This document shows positions 23,127-30,311 of a stretch of DNA of 34,191 bases, in pieces. Position 1 is the first letter of the stretch. The number at the start of each line of letters is the position of its first letter. The stretch comes from an uncultured Porphyromonadaceae bacterium (GTDB lineage: Bacteria; Bacteroidota; Bacteroidia; Bacteroidales; Muribaculaceae). The notes under the pieces are model-generated. The model ran no database searches, was not told where the DNA came from, and worked only from the letters and a program-made list of their open reading frames with translations. Both the position numbers and the translations under genes were made by a program. Location: assembly GCA_902491515.1 (NCBI GenBank), contig CABUIC010000031.1, positions 1 to 34,191 on the forward strand, written 5' to 3'.

Positions 23127-24380
23127 ATGAACCCTACTCCGCAATTCTTCGCCTGGATTGACAGCCACGCCAAGGAAGACCCGCAGACCCTGCGCCTCCG
23201 CTTCGCCGGAAAACCTTCGCCCGACGGTGTCGACATCCCCACGGCGATTCTCCAGATTGAATGTCGCCGCAAATGCGCGCGCAAGCTCGCCGGTACCCTT
23301 GCCGCAGCCCCCGAATTCGTCTTTCCTACGGCCCTGAGCGCCGAGCAATGCTCCTCCGACCGCCTCGCGCTCTTCCATGCCTCGCTTCTGCCCGAAGGAA
23401 CGCGGACTGTCGTGGACCTGACCGCCGGACTCGGCATCGACGCCATGACCATCGCCCGAAAGGGCATCGCCGTTACAGCCATCGAGCGTCAGACCACCCT
23501 CGCCGATGCCCTCCGACACAACTCGGCGGCTCTGGGCATCGCGGATTTCACAGTCGAATGCGCCGACTGCCGCGCATGGCTCGAAGAGGCCGCCGCACGC
23601 GGACTGAAGTTCGACGCCGCATTCATCGACCCCGCCCGACGTGGCAGCGACGGCGAGCGCCTGTTCGCCCTCGAGGCCTGCGAGCCGGACGTCCTTGCAA
23701 TGCTCCCCCTCCTCGCGCAGATATGCCGCAGAGTCATAATCAAGGCCTCGCCCATGCTCGACATCACGCACACCATAGCCGAGCTCACCCCTCCCGGACC
23801 CGCGCGCATCATCGCCGCCGGGACCGCCACCGAATGCAAGGAGCTGATTGCCGTCGTCGACTTCCCCGCCGCAGACACCGAACCGACAATCGAGGCGGCA
23901 ACCCTCCTTGACTCCGTCACCGCAACTTTCGCATTTACCCCCGAAACCGAGCGGCTCGCTCCCGCCGTTCCCGACGGGCCGGGCATCGCCCCGGGGATGT
24001 ACATCTGCGAGCCCTATCCCGCCACAATGAAATGCGGCGCCCACAAAGTTCTTGCCGAGCGCTTCGCCCTTTTCGGCTTCGGCGCGAACACCCGTCTGTT
24101 CTACTCTGAGGAGTTACCAGCCGATGATTTTCCGGGAGAGGCCTTCAAAGTCATCGACGTCCAGGACTACGCCTCGCGCAACATAAAGCGCTTCGCCGGC
24201 AAATTTCCGGCCATCAGCGTCACCGCCCGAAACTTCGGAATCAACGCCGACCAGATCCGCAAGAAACTCGGAGTCCGCGAAGGCGACGGCCACCTCCGTC
24301 TTTTCGCCGTCTCTGCGGCCTCTGACAAGAGATTACTCATTGTATGCAAGCGAGTTAGTAGATTTGCAAATTTAGGTTAA
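23127..24380 (+). CDS. THUMP-like/SAM-dependent methyltransferase
   Basis: 417 residues from ATG 23,127; the open frame upstream runs through the pgk terminator, so the earlier start is rejected. Residues 95-105 VVDLTAGLGID form the SAM-binding motif I, and DPARRG (168-173) sits where class I methyltransferases keep the catalytic DPP/NPPY-type motif. The C-terminal part (KFPAISVTARNFGINADQIR and beyond) fits the THUMP-like domain annotated in this Bacteroidetes family. Probably an RNA base methyltransferase; the target is unknown. No promoter is obvious, so it may depend on readthrough from pgk. Confidence 0.8.
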   Translation: MNPTPQFFAWIDSHAKEDPQTLRLRFAGKPSPDGVDIPTAILQIECRRKCARKLAGTLAAAPEFVFPTALSAEQCSSDRLALFHASLLPEGTRTVVDLTAGLGIDAMTIARKGIAVTAIERQTTLADALRHNSAALGIADFTVECADCRAWLEEAAARGLKFDAAFIDPARRGSDGERLFALEACEPDVLAMLPLLAQICRRVIIKASPMLDITHTIAELTPPGPARIIAAGTATECKELIAVVDFPAADTEPTIEAATLLDSVTATFAFTPETERLAPAVPDGPGIAPGMYICEPYPATMKCGAHKVLAERFALFGFGANTRLFYSEELPADDFPGEAFKVIDVQDYASRNIKRFAGKFPAISVTARNFGINADQIRKKLGVREGDGHLRLFAVSAASDKRLLIVCKRVSRFANLG

Positions 24381-24536
24381 CGAAGCTCACGCACAATGCT
24401 TATATGTTTTACAACATAAGAATGGAATTTTGCCACCAAATCCGGCAATAAACCACATTTTGCCACACATCACCCTATATTCATAGAAACCATACAAAAT
24501 AAATGTTAAATCAACCGCAATTTTCCATCAAAACGC
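24381..24536. other. AT-rich intergenic stretch
   Basis: No open frame, tRNA or clear repeat was seen. ATTTTGCCAC occurs twice (near 24,426 and 24,458) as a short direct repeat. The stretch leads into the small-RNA promoter. Confidence 0.4.
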
Positions 24537-24567
24537 TTGCATAATCACCCAAACGCCCTTAACTTTG
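24537..24567 (+). promoter_or_regulatory. Promoter of predicted small RNA
   Basis: TTG (24,537-24,539), a 20-base spacer, then TAACTTTG (24,560-24,567). A full match to the Bacteroidetes consensus, with no supported coding region downstream before a terminator. Confidence 0.75.
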
Positions 24568-24573
24568 CAACGT

Positions 24574-24638
24574 GTTTTTCATGGTATAGATTTAAGGTTT
24601 GAAAGATTGATTGTCGCGACGACAATCAATTTTTTTTG
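24574..24638 (+). ncRNA. Predicted ~65-nt small RNA
   Basis: A complete mini-transcription unit: consensus promoter, about 32 bases of unpaired sequence (CGTGTTTTTCATGGTATAG and onward), then a perfect hairpin and eight T residues. The only start codon opens the two-codon frame ATG-GTA-TAG. It reads toward the broken hydrolase gene on the other strand. I have an impression that a similar CAACGTGTTTTTCAT-type segment recurs in other Bacteroidales genomes, but I cannot check it. Either an autonomous sRNA or an attenuated leader of a lost gene. Confidence 0.55.
24606..24638 (+). terminator. Terminator of the predicted small RNA
   Basis: ATTGATTGTCG and CGACAATCAAT pair perfectly over 11 bases around CGA, followed by eight T residues. 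A strong intrinsic terminator on the plus strand. Confidence 0.85.
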
Positions 24639-24691
24639 TTCCTCCCCGTTTCTCAGGGCGAAACCGACGGGCCTGACGTTTGGCGCGGGAT

Positions 24692-26823
24692 TTATCTCGG
24701 CTTTCGGACGGGGATGGGGAATTGTTGGCGGGGGCCGCGCAGACGGATATTGTCTATCGCGATATCGGTCTCCGGCGGAACGAGGACACTGATGCGGGTC
24801 AAGGGCGAACCGTCGGAGAGGCGGAAGGCGGCGGGGATTTCTATGGTCTCTCCCATTTCATCATAGTTCCGGCTGAACCGGAGTACTGAAATGCCGCCTT
24901 TCTCCGGATGATATTCAAAGCGGGGAGGAACCGAGCTGTAATCACTCAAGCGGCTTCTCGTCACGGTGCCGTCGGCAAACTCGGCTTCGACAATGAAGTC
25001 AGGGCGTCGGACCATATGATTGTACACATCCATCGTCAATGCGCCTGGAGAAGGCAAGCCGAGGCTGTCGGGGATGGCGAAGTCATAGCGCAGGGTATCC
25101 CCTTCGGTCTTTATGCGCAAGGCCCGGTTGCCCTGCGGCGTGCGGTCCACAGTCTTGAACACCTGTTCCTCCACAAATATCTCCTTGCCTTTACCCTCCG
25201 GGACTTCCTCTTCCTCGAAGTCCTATATGATGCGTTCGTCCGAGAACTCCGCAAGTGACATATAATAGTTGTAGGGCAGACCCGCTCCGAGAAGGCGGTA
25301 ATCCCTGACTTCAGCTATCGCACGGCGGTTGCCCCGTATGGAAGCCTCGATGAAATTCACCACCACGACGCACGTTGCCTGCCGCTGGTCTTCGGGATGA
25401 AGATTATTCCTGTTGTTAACAAGCAGGCGCAGAGGGAAGCTCAGATCGTATCCGCACATTGAGTTAAACCCCGCGTGGGTCGCACGATAGATGCAGAATG
25501 CCTGCTTCATATGGAACCCTGAAGCCGGCGAGAAACGGACGCCGAAGTATGTCCGGAGTGCCGAGGGGTAGAACACATCGAGGTCGTGGCTGCCGAACAC
25601 GGCGAGATAATCCACATCCGTCAGCTCGGGCCCGCGGTTTCCCTGGAAAAGATAGTCGTCATATGAGGCGATTCCAGCTACCGTCCTGATTCCAAATCCG
25701 AAGTCGAATTTTTCATAGCGGCCGTCCGGGCCCGAATAACCGGACATCGAGTTGAACTTGAAGGCAAGAGACATCGCGCGTCCTCCCCGCGAATGCCCCA
25801 CGAGAGCCACTTTCGACAGGTCCACGCGGCCGAAAAGCGGGTGTCCTGGCGTCTCGTTCCAGCGCCTGAGCTGCTCGAGATGCTTGAGCACGAGCCATCC
25901 TCGGGCTTCCATCTCCCCACGCTTTATCCATCCCGACCAGCAGTCGTTGAGGAAATTCTCGTCGACCGACAGCACTATATAGCCTTTCTCGGCGAGAGGA
26001 CGGCAGAGGTAGCCGTAGCCTTCGTAAACCGGAGCTTGCTCGGGATGACTGCCGTGGACAATCACCACCACCGGAGCCGGTGCGCTTCCGTCGGGAACAT
26101 AGGCCACGCCCCTGACAGGCAGGGAATCCATGCTGAATCCGAGCTCCCGCTGACGCACAGCCGAGTCGAAGCCATCCGATCTGAGCCCGAGGAAAGAGCC
26201 ATCGACAGGCTTCGTGAGCCATTCGGGAGCGATTTCCGGATACCTTCCACCGCTCCGGTCGCCGTAATACGCCAATTCGAAAGCGCAGATGCGTGAGGAC
26301 TCCGGAACATATGGGTCACGAATCCGACTGTCATAATCCCCCGATACGTGCATCCTCCCCCACGTACCGGGCCAGTACAGGAACCGGCCGAAACTATCGC
26401 GAGGATAGCAGCCAAGACTCCGAGAGCAATTCCGGCAATGCGGAAGCGACGGCGCCAGAGTCCGCGAGCCACATACACCATCGCCCCGAGAAGGGCGCAA
26501 ATGCCGGAGAACCACCGCCAGTGCCATATCAGACCATAAGGGAAGAGTTCGGGACTTTTCGGCACATATCGCAGGGCAACGACACCGAGGACAAGCGCGG
26601 CAAAGGCAAGCGCGGGAATGCCCAGACGCCTGCGGACAAGCATCAGGCCAAATCCCGAAAGGCTCCACAGCAGCAGACACACTCCGGCTACAATCAGTGG
26701 CATCCACGACCATGCCGTCACCTCCGGTAGATAGACACCAAGGAGAAAAATCAGCTCGCCGCCGAGCATTCCGAGCCCGAATCCCGCCGCAAAGCGCCAG
26801 ACCAAATCCCTCAACTCTTTCAT
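24692..26823 (-). pseudogene. Membrane-anchored alpha/beta hydrolase gene, frameshifted and amber-interrupted
   Basis: Three pieces in order make one protein of about 710 codons. Piece 1 (ATG 26,823 to about 26,400) encodes five hydrophobic segments ending GVLAAILAIVSAG. Piece 2, in another frame from about 26,400, continues GRFLYWPGTWGRMHVSGDY and carries an alpha/beta hydrolase: VVVIVHGSHPEQ oxyanion loop, nucleophile Ser in GHSRGG, acid Asp in GSHDLD, His in ATHAGFNS. A TAG at 25,223-25,225 then interrupts the same frame, which resumes as DFEEEEVPEGKGKEIFVEEQ and runs as a beta-rich tail to 24,692. The one-base slip near 26,380-26,405 and the amber codon are two independent lesions, so decay is the simplest view. 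Assembly error or recoding are alternatives. Confidence 0.75.
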
Positions 26824-26837
26824 TTGCGCAGATATTT

Positions 26838-27134
26838 ATGCGCAAAGTTCGCAAAAAACTCCGAAAAAAGCAAAGACTTCCCGACCTCGACCCCGAGGCC
26901 CGCACAACTTCGGGAATTGATGGAATAACGCCGGTAGCACCTGACATTTTCGTGCACGGAAACACGATAATCGTATGCGACGGAGAGGGCTTCCTTACCG
27001 TCCTCTCCCCCGATGGAAAAACAATCCTCCGTCACCTCATCACCGCCCCCGGCTCCTCCCTCGACATCTCCTCCCTCCCCCGCGGCATCTACATCGCCTC
27101 CTTCGGCCCCAAGGCCATAAAGTTCGCCAGATAA
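26838..27134 (+). CDS. Orphan T9SS-like C-terminal domain
   Basis: 98 residues if ATG 26,838 is used. The first 20 are very basic (MRKVRKKLRKKQR). The rest, SGIDGITPVAPDIFVHGNTI through VLSPDGKTILRHLI and DISSLPRGIYIASFGPKAIK, closely resembles a type IX secretion C-terminal sorting domain (beta sandwich with LPxGIY and a K-F-x end). No cargo domain or signal peptide precedes it, and its first codons overlap the opposite-strand promoter of the hydrolase gene. I read it as the surviving tail of a lost T9SS cargo gene, though a free-standing small protein is possible. Confidence 0.4.
   Translation: MRKVRKKLRKKQRLPDLDPEARTTSGIDGITPVAPDIFVHGNTIIVCDGEGFLTVLSPDGKTILRHLITAPGSSLDISSLPRGIYIASFGPKAIKFAR
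26843..26874 (-). promoter_or_regulatory. Promoter of the broken hydrolase gene
   Basis: Minus strand: TTTG (26,871-26,874), a 20-base spacer, then GAACTTTG (26,843-26,850). The -7 box deviates at its first base. It lies about 20 bases before ATG 26,823. Confidence 0.5.
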
Positions 27135-27165
27135 CCGAATCTGTCCGCCCTCACACCCAATCAAC

Positions 27166-27197
27166 CGGAATCCCTTCATCAGAGTTCCGTTTTTTTA
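27166..27197 (+). terminator. Weak terminator after the orphan T9SS-like domain
   Basis: CGGAA (27,166-27,170) and TTCCG (27,185-27,189) pair over five bases around a 14-base loop, followed by eight T residues. Confidence 0.5.
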
Positions 27198-27220
27198 TTA
27201 AAAACCACGGTTTTCCGTAA

Positions 27221-27251
27221 TTGACCGGTATTGTTTTGCTGTGTACCTTTG
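27221..27251 (+). promoter_or_regulatory. Promoter of the signal-peptide stub
   Basis: TTG (27,221-27,223), a 20-base spacer, then TACCTTTG (27,244-27,251). The ATG of the stub follows at 27,280, a normal leader length. Confidence 0.65.
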
Positions 27252-27279
27252 CGGTACACATTTTTTATACCCAGACCTT

Positions 27280-27437
27280 ATGAAAAAGCATCTGACCGGC
27301 ACCCTTGCCGCTGTCCTTTTCTCATTCCCGACGGCCTCTACCTCAAGCGCCAAAACAACACAACGACAAAAACCCTCCTGCATTAATCCTTTAAAACACC
27401 AGCAAAAACGCCCGGCCCTAACCCCGGGCGTTTTTTT
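27280..27437 (+). pseudogene. Signal-peptide stub closed by a terminator
   Basis: From ATG 27,280 the frame encodes MKKHLTGTLAAVLFSFPTAS, a good signal peptide, then TSSAKTTQRQKPSCINPLKH with no domain character. The frame runs straight into an intrinsic terminator (27,409-27,437) while still open, so it cannot be a normal complete gene. Promoter, leader, start and secretion signal are intact, but the body is gone. This looks like a deletion scar of a secreted-protein gene, or a ~180-nt transcript used as RNA. Confidence 0.35.
27409..27437 (+). terminator. Terminator before the C_GCAxxG_C_C gene
   Basis: CGCCCGG (27,409-27,415) and CCGGGCG (27,424-27,430) pair perfectly around eight bases, followed by seven T residues. 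Confidence 0.8.
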
Positions 27438-27462
27438 GTTGTCCGTTTTTTTCTTAATTTTG
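27435..27462 (+). promoter_or_regulatory. Promoter of the C_GCAxxG_C_C gene
   Basis: TAATTTTG (27,455-27,462) followed by CAG is a good -7 box. A TTTG at 27,435-27,438 overlaps the end of the preceding terminator's T-tract, but the 16-base spacer is short. The ATG follows eight bases later, so the transcript would be nearly leaderless. Confidence 0.5.
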
Positions 27463-27470
27463 CAGTCGTT

Positions 27471-27863
27471 ATGGAAAAAATCGAAGAAGCGCGCCAACGG
27501 AAGCTCTCCGGGCGCTGGAACTGCGCGCAGGCAGTCTCCTGCACATTCTCATCGGAAGTAGGGGCTGACGAAGAAGCCCTGGCCCCGCTCGCCGCCGCGT
27601 TCGGAACCGGTATGGGCTGTCTCGAAGGCACATGCGGCGCCCTCGTCGGCGCCGGACTAATCCTCGGAATCCACCACAAAGGCAACCGCCCCGAAGCCAT
27701 GAAAGCCATGCGCCGCATAATGACAAAATTCTCCGCCCGCAACGGCGCCACCCTCTGCAAGACCCTGAAGGGAGTAGGCACCGGCCGCCCCCTCCGCGCC
27801 TGCGAAGACTGCGTGGCCGACGCCGCCGAATTCCTCGAAGAAGAGCTCCGGGCCGAGAAATAA
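27471..27863 (+). CDS. C_GCAxxG_C_C family protein
   Basis: 130 residues, small cytoplasmic protein of the putative redox-active C_GCAxxG_C_C family. Cysteines lie at 18 (NCAQAV), 24, 50 and 55 (GCLEGTCGALVGAG, the family core), 96 (LCKTL) and 111/114 (CEDC). The spacing suggests metal or disulfide chemistry; no reaction is established to my knowledge. The start at 27,471 lies immediately after the -7 box, so a near-leaderless mRNA is likely. It stands alone, with repeats downstream. Confidence 0.85.
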   Translation: MEKIEEARQRKLSGRWNCAQAVSCTFSSEVGADEEALAPLAAAFGTGMGCLEGTCGALVGAGLILGIHHKGNRPEAMKAMRRIMTKFSARNGATLCKTLKGVGTGRPLRACEDCVADAAEFLEEELRAEK

Positions 27864-27898
27864 ACCATTAATAATCGGCTCCCGACACCTATCGAATT

Positions 27899-27982
27899 GT
27901 AGGGATGCACGGCCCGTGCGTCCTAATAACCACTTATTTTTCCAATACCTTGCAAAGAATGCACAAACCATGCGTCCCTACA
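27899..27982. repeat. REP-like inverted repeat pair
   Basis: The left arm GTAGGGATGCACGGCCCGTG... (from 27,899) matches the complement of the right arm ...CCATGCGTCCCTAC (to 27,981) with a few transitions. The left arm also contains its own small palindrome GCACGGCCCGTGC. It is the same design as the pair at 34,019-34,135. Confidence 0.6.
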
Positions 27983-28043
27983 TTGCGGGGATTTGCGACC
28001 CCACGCGACCACACCCGTCACACCCTCGCTTCGTCGCCCCTGT

Positions 28044-28074
28044 TTTGTAGTCTGCATAATTTTTTGTAATTTTG
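28044..28074 (+). promoter_or_regulatory. Promoter of the SulP gene
   Basis: TTTG (28,044-28,047), a 19-base spacer, then TAATTTTG (28,067-28,074). The leader to ATG 28,127 is about 45 bases. Confidence 0.75.
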
Positions 28075-28126
28075 CAGGCGTTTTAAGGTTTTCACATTTA
28101 TTCCAATAATTACATTTCTACAGGTT

Positions 28127-29827
28127 ATGGATTTCAAAAACTCCATTGACTTCCACCCTAAATTGTTCTCGTGCCTTCGCGACTACAATATGGGGCGGCT
28201 CAAGGAAGACGTGACGGCGGGTATCGTCGTGGGCATTGTCGCCCTTCCTCTCGCCATCGCCTTCGGTATCGCTTCGGGCGTCAGCCCCACAATCGGCCTC
28301 ATCACCGCCATCATCGGCGGATTCATGGTCAGCTTCTTCGGCGGTAACAGCGTTCAGATCGGAGGCCCCACAGGTGCCTTCATCGTGATTGTCTACAACA
28401 TCATCGCGCAGTTCGGCCTCCACGGCCTCGCCATCGCCACATTCATGGCCGGCGTAATTCTCGTGCTCCTCGGCCTCTTCCGCCTCGGCACTATAATCAA
28501 GTTCATTCCCTACCCCATCGTCGTAGGATTCACCGCCGGTATCGCCCTGACCATCTTCTCCACTCAGGTCAACGACTTCCTCGGCCTCGGTCTCCGCGAC
28601 ATCCCGGGGCAGTTCATACCCAAGTGGGGAGTCTATTTCCGCAACCTCGCCAACATTGACCCCTCCACCCTCTGCACAGCCCTCGTCTCCTTATTTATAA
28701 TAATACTCACGCCCCGCATCTCCAAGAAGCTCCCGGGTGCTCTCATCGCAATCATCGCCGTGACCGCCGCAAGCTACATCCTCTCCCGGGCTTTCGACTG
28801 GTACCACGTCGAGACTATCGGCGACCGCTTCGGCACAATGGCTACGGACATCACGGCCCCCCACGGCTTCACACTCAACATGGCCACCATCAATATGCTC
28901 CTCCCTTCGGCATTCACAATCGCCGTGCTCGGAGCCATCGAGAGCCTCCTCTCCGCCACGGTGGCCGACGGCGTGACCGGCTCCCGCACCAACTCCAATA
29001 CCGAGCTCATCGGCCAGGGCATCGCCAACATCACCGTGCCTTTCTTCGGAGGCATCCCCGTGACCGGCGCAATCGCCCGCACGATGACAAACATCACCAA
29101 CGGCGGACGCACCCCCGTGGCAGGTATCGTACACGCCCTCGTGCTCCTGCTCATATTCCTCTTCCTGATGCCCCTCATCAACTATGTGCCCCTCGCATGC
29201 CTCGCCGCCGTCCTGATGGTCGTGGCTTACAACATGAGCGGCTGGCGCACGATTATCGGCATTTTCCACGCCCCCAAGAGCGATATTTCCGTCCTCCTCG
29301 TCACCTTCCTGCTCACTGTCATCTTCGACCTGACTATCGCCATAGAAATCGGTCTCCTGCTCGCCATCGTATTCTTTATGCAGCGCGTGATGGAAAATTC
29401 CGACATCCGCGTTTATTCCGAGAAACTCGACGTGGCGGAAGGCACCGACCTCGGCTTCAGCCACCACGAGGTCCTAAACGTCGCCAAGGGCGTAAGCGTC
29501 TACGAAATCGACGGACCGTTCTTCTTCGGTATCGCCACAAAATTCGACGAACTCATGCGCTCCTCCATGGCCGAGACGCCGAAAGTCAGGATTATCAGGA
29601 TGCGAAAAGTCTCCTTCATCGACGCCACCGGCCTCCACAACCTCGAGCTCCTCATCAAGGCTTCCGAAAGCGAAGGTATACATGTCGTACTCTCCGGCGT
29701 GAATCCAAAGGTCCGCGCAAGCCTCGAACATGCCGGAATCGACCGCATGATCGGCTCCGACCATATATGCGACCATATCAGTAAAGCCATAATTATGGCA
29801 AACCAGATAGCCATCACAAGCCGTTGA
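28127..29827 (+). CDS. SulP family anion transporter with STAS domain
   Basis: 566 residues, inner-membrane permease. The membrane part has about 12-14 hydrophobic segments and SulP hallmarks: LKEDVTAGIVVGIVALPLAIAF-type N-terminus (seen across residues 25-46), GGNSVQIGGPTGAFIVIV and FFGGIPVTGAIARTMTNI. A C-terminal STAS domain (about 455-566) contains VRIIRMRKVSFIDATGLHNL. Bacterial members carry sulfate, bicarbonate or dicarboxylates; the substrate cannot be told here. It stands as a single gene with its own promoter. Confidence 0.93.
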   Translation: MDFKNSIDFHPKLFSCLRDYNMGRLKEDVTAGIVVGIVALPLAIAFGIASGVSPTIGLITAIIGGFMVSFFGGNSVQIGGPTGAFIVIVYNIIAQFGLHGLAIATFMAGVILVLLGLFRLGTIIKFIPYPIVVGFTAGIALTIFSTQVNDFLGLGLRDIPGQFIPKWGVYFRNLANIDPSTLCTALVSLFIIILTPRISKKLPGALIAIIAVTAASYILSRAFDWYHVETIGDRFGTMATDITAPHGFTLNMATINMLLPSAFTIAVLGAIESLLSATVADGVTGSRTNSNTELIGQGIANITVPFFGGIPVTGAIARTMTNITNGGRTPVAGIVHALVLLLIFLFLMPLINYVPLACLAAVLMVVAYNMSGWRTIIGIFHAPKSDISVLLVTFLLTVIFDLTIAIEIGLLLAIVFFMQRVMENSDIRVYSEKLDVAEGTDLGFSHHEVLNVAKGVSVYEIDGPFFFGIATKFDELMRSSMAETPKVRIIRMRKVSFIDATGLHNLELLIKASESEGIHVVLSGVNPKVRASLEHAGIDRMIGSDHICDHISKAIIMANQIAITSR

Positions 29828-29930
29828 TAATAAGAGAATAACACCACGATGCCGGTTTTTGAAATGTTAAAAATGCACGTCGGGGCGAAAAAAATCGCCA
29901 AAAAATGCTGTACATTAAAAAAATTTGCAT

Positions 29931-29938
29931 TAACTTTG
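29931..29938 (+). promoter_or_regulatory. Promoter -7 box of the acidic lipoprotein gene
   Basis: TAACTTTG, a strong -7 box, about 50 bases before the ATG. The -33 region is weak. Confidence 0.55.
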
Positions 29939-29988
29939 TAGTGTTTTTGAAGCAAATATTGTTTTATTACTTTTAACAAAGAGACAAA

Positions 29989-30195
29989 ATGAAAAAGTTA
30001 GTTTTACTCGCTGCTGTTGCCATGAGCGCTACCATGTTCTCCTGCGGCAACGCCGACAAGGCTGCTGAAGCCACCGATTCTGTAGCTGCTGAACCCGCAG
30101 TTGAAGAAGCTGCTGTTGTTGAAGAAGCCGTAGTTGATTCCATCGCTCCCGACTCCGCAGCTGTAGAAGTTGCTGAAGCTGCTGCCGCTGAATAA
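29989..30195 (+). CDS. Tiny acidic Ala/Glu/Val-rich lipoprotein
   Basis: 68 residues: a lipoprotein signal with lipobox FSC (Cys19), then about 49 residues of low-complexity acidic sequence such as AVEEAAVVEEAVVDS with almost no Lys or Arg after the first residues. No domain is recognised. It has its own promoter and a terminator at 30,220-30,271, so it is a monocistronic unit. Its codons (GCT, GTT, GAA) differ from the GC-ending codons around it, which fits strong expression or a separate origin. It could be an abundant surface spacer or charge-modifying lipoprotein; that is speculation. Confidence 0.75.
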   Translation: MKKLVLLAAVAMSATMFSCGNADKAAEATDSVAAEPAVEEAAVVEEAVVDSIAPDSAAVEVAEAAAAE

Positions 30196-30219
30196 TCAGC
30201 ATCGGTACAACCAAGCACA

Positions 30220-30271
30220 AGAAGTCGATCACTTTACCCGAACAGGGCAGTGGCCGACTTCTCTCTTTTTT
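30220..30271 (+). terminator. Terminator after the acidic lipoprotein gene
   Basis: AGAAGTCG (30,220-30,227) and CGACTTCT (30,255-30,262) pair, with further pairing (TCACT/AGTG) inside, followed by TCTTTTTT. Confidence 0.8.
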
Positions 30272-30311
30272 AAGCCCAGATCTTATCATTCACCCATAAA
30301 AACATAACACT

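Noticed and set aside
29888..29899. GGCGA/TCGCC hairpin before the acidic lipoprotein gene
   Set aside because: Five-base stem with an A-rich loop and A residues after it on the plus strand; not a convincing terminator or operator.
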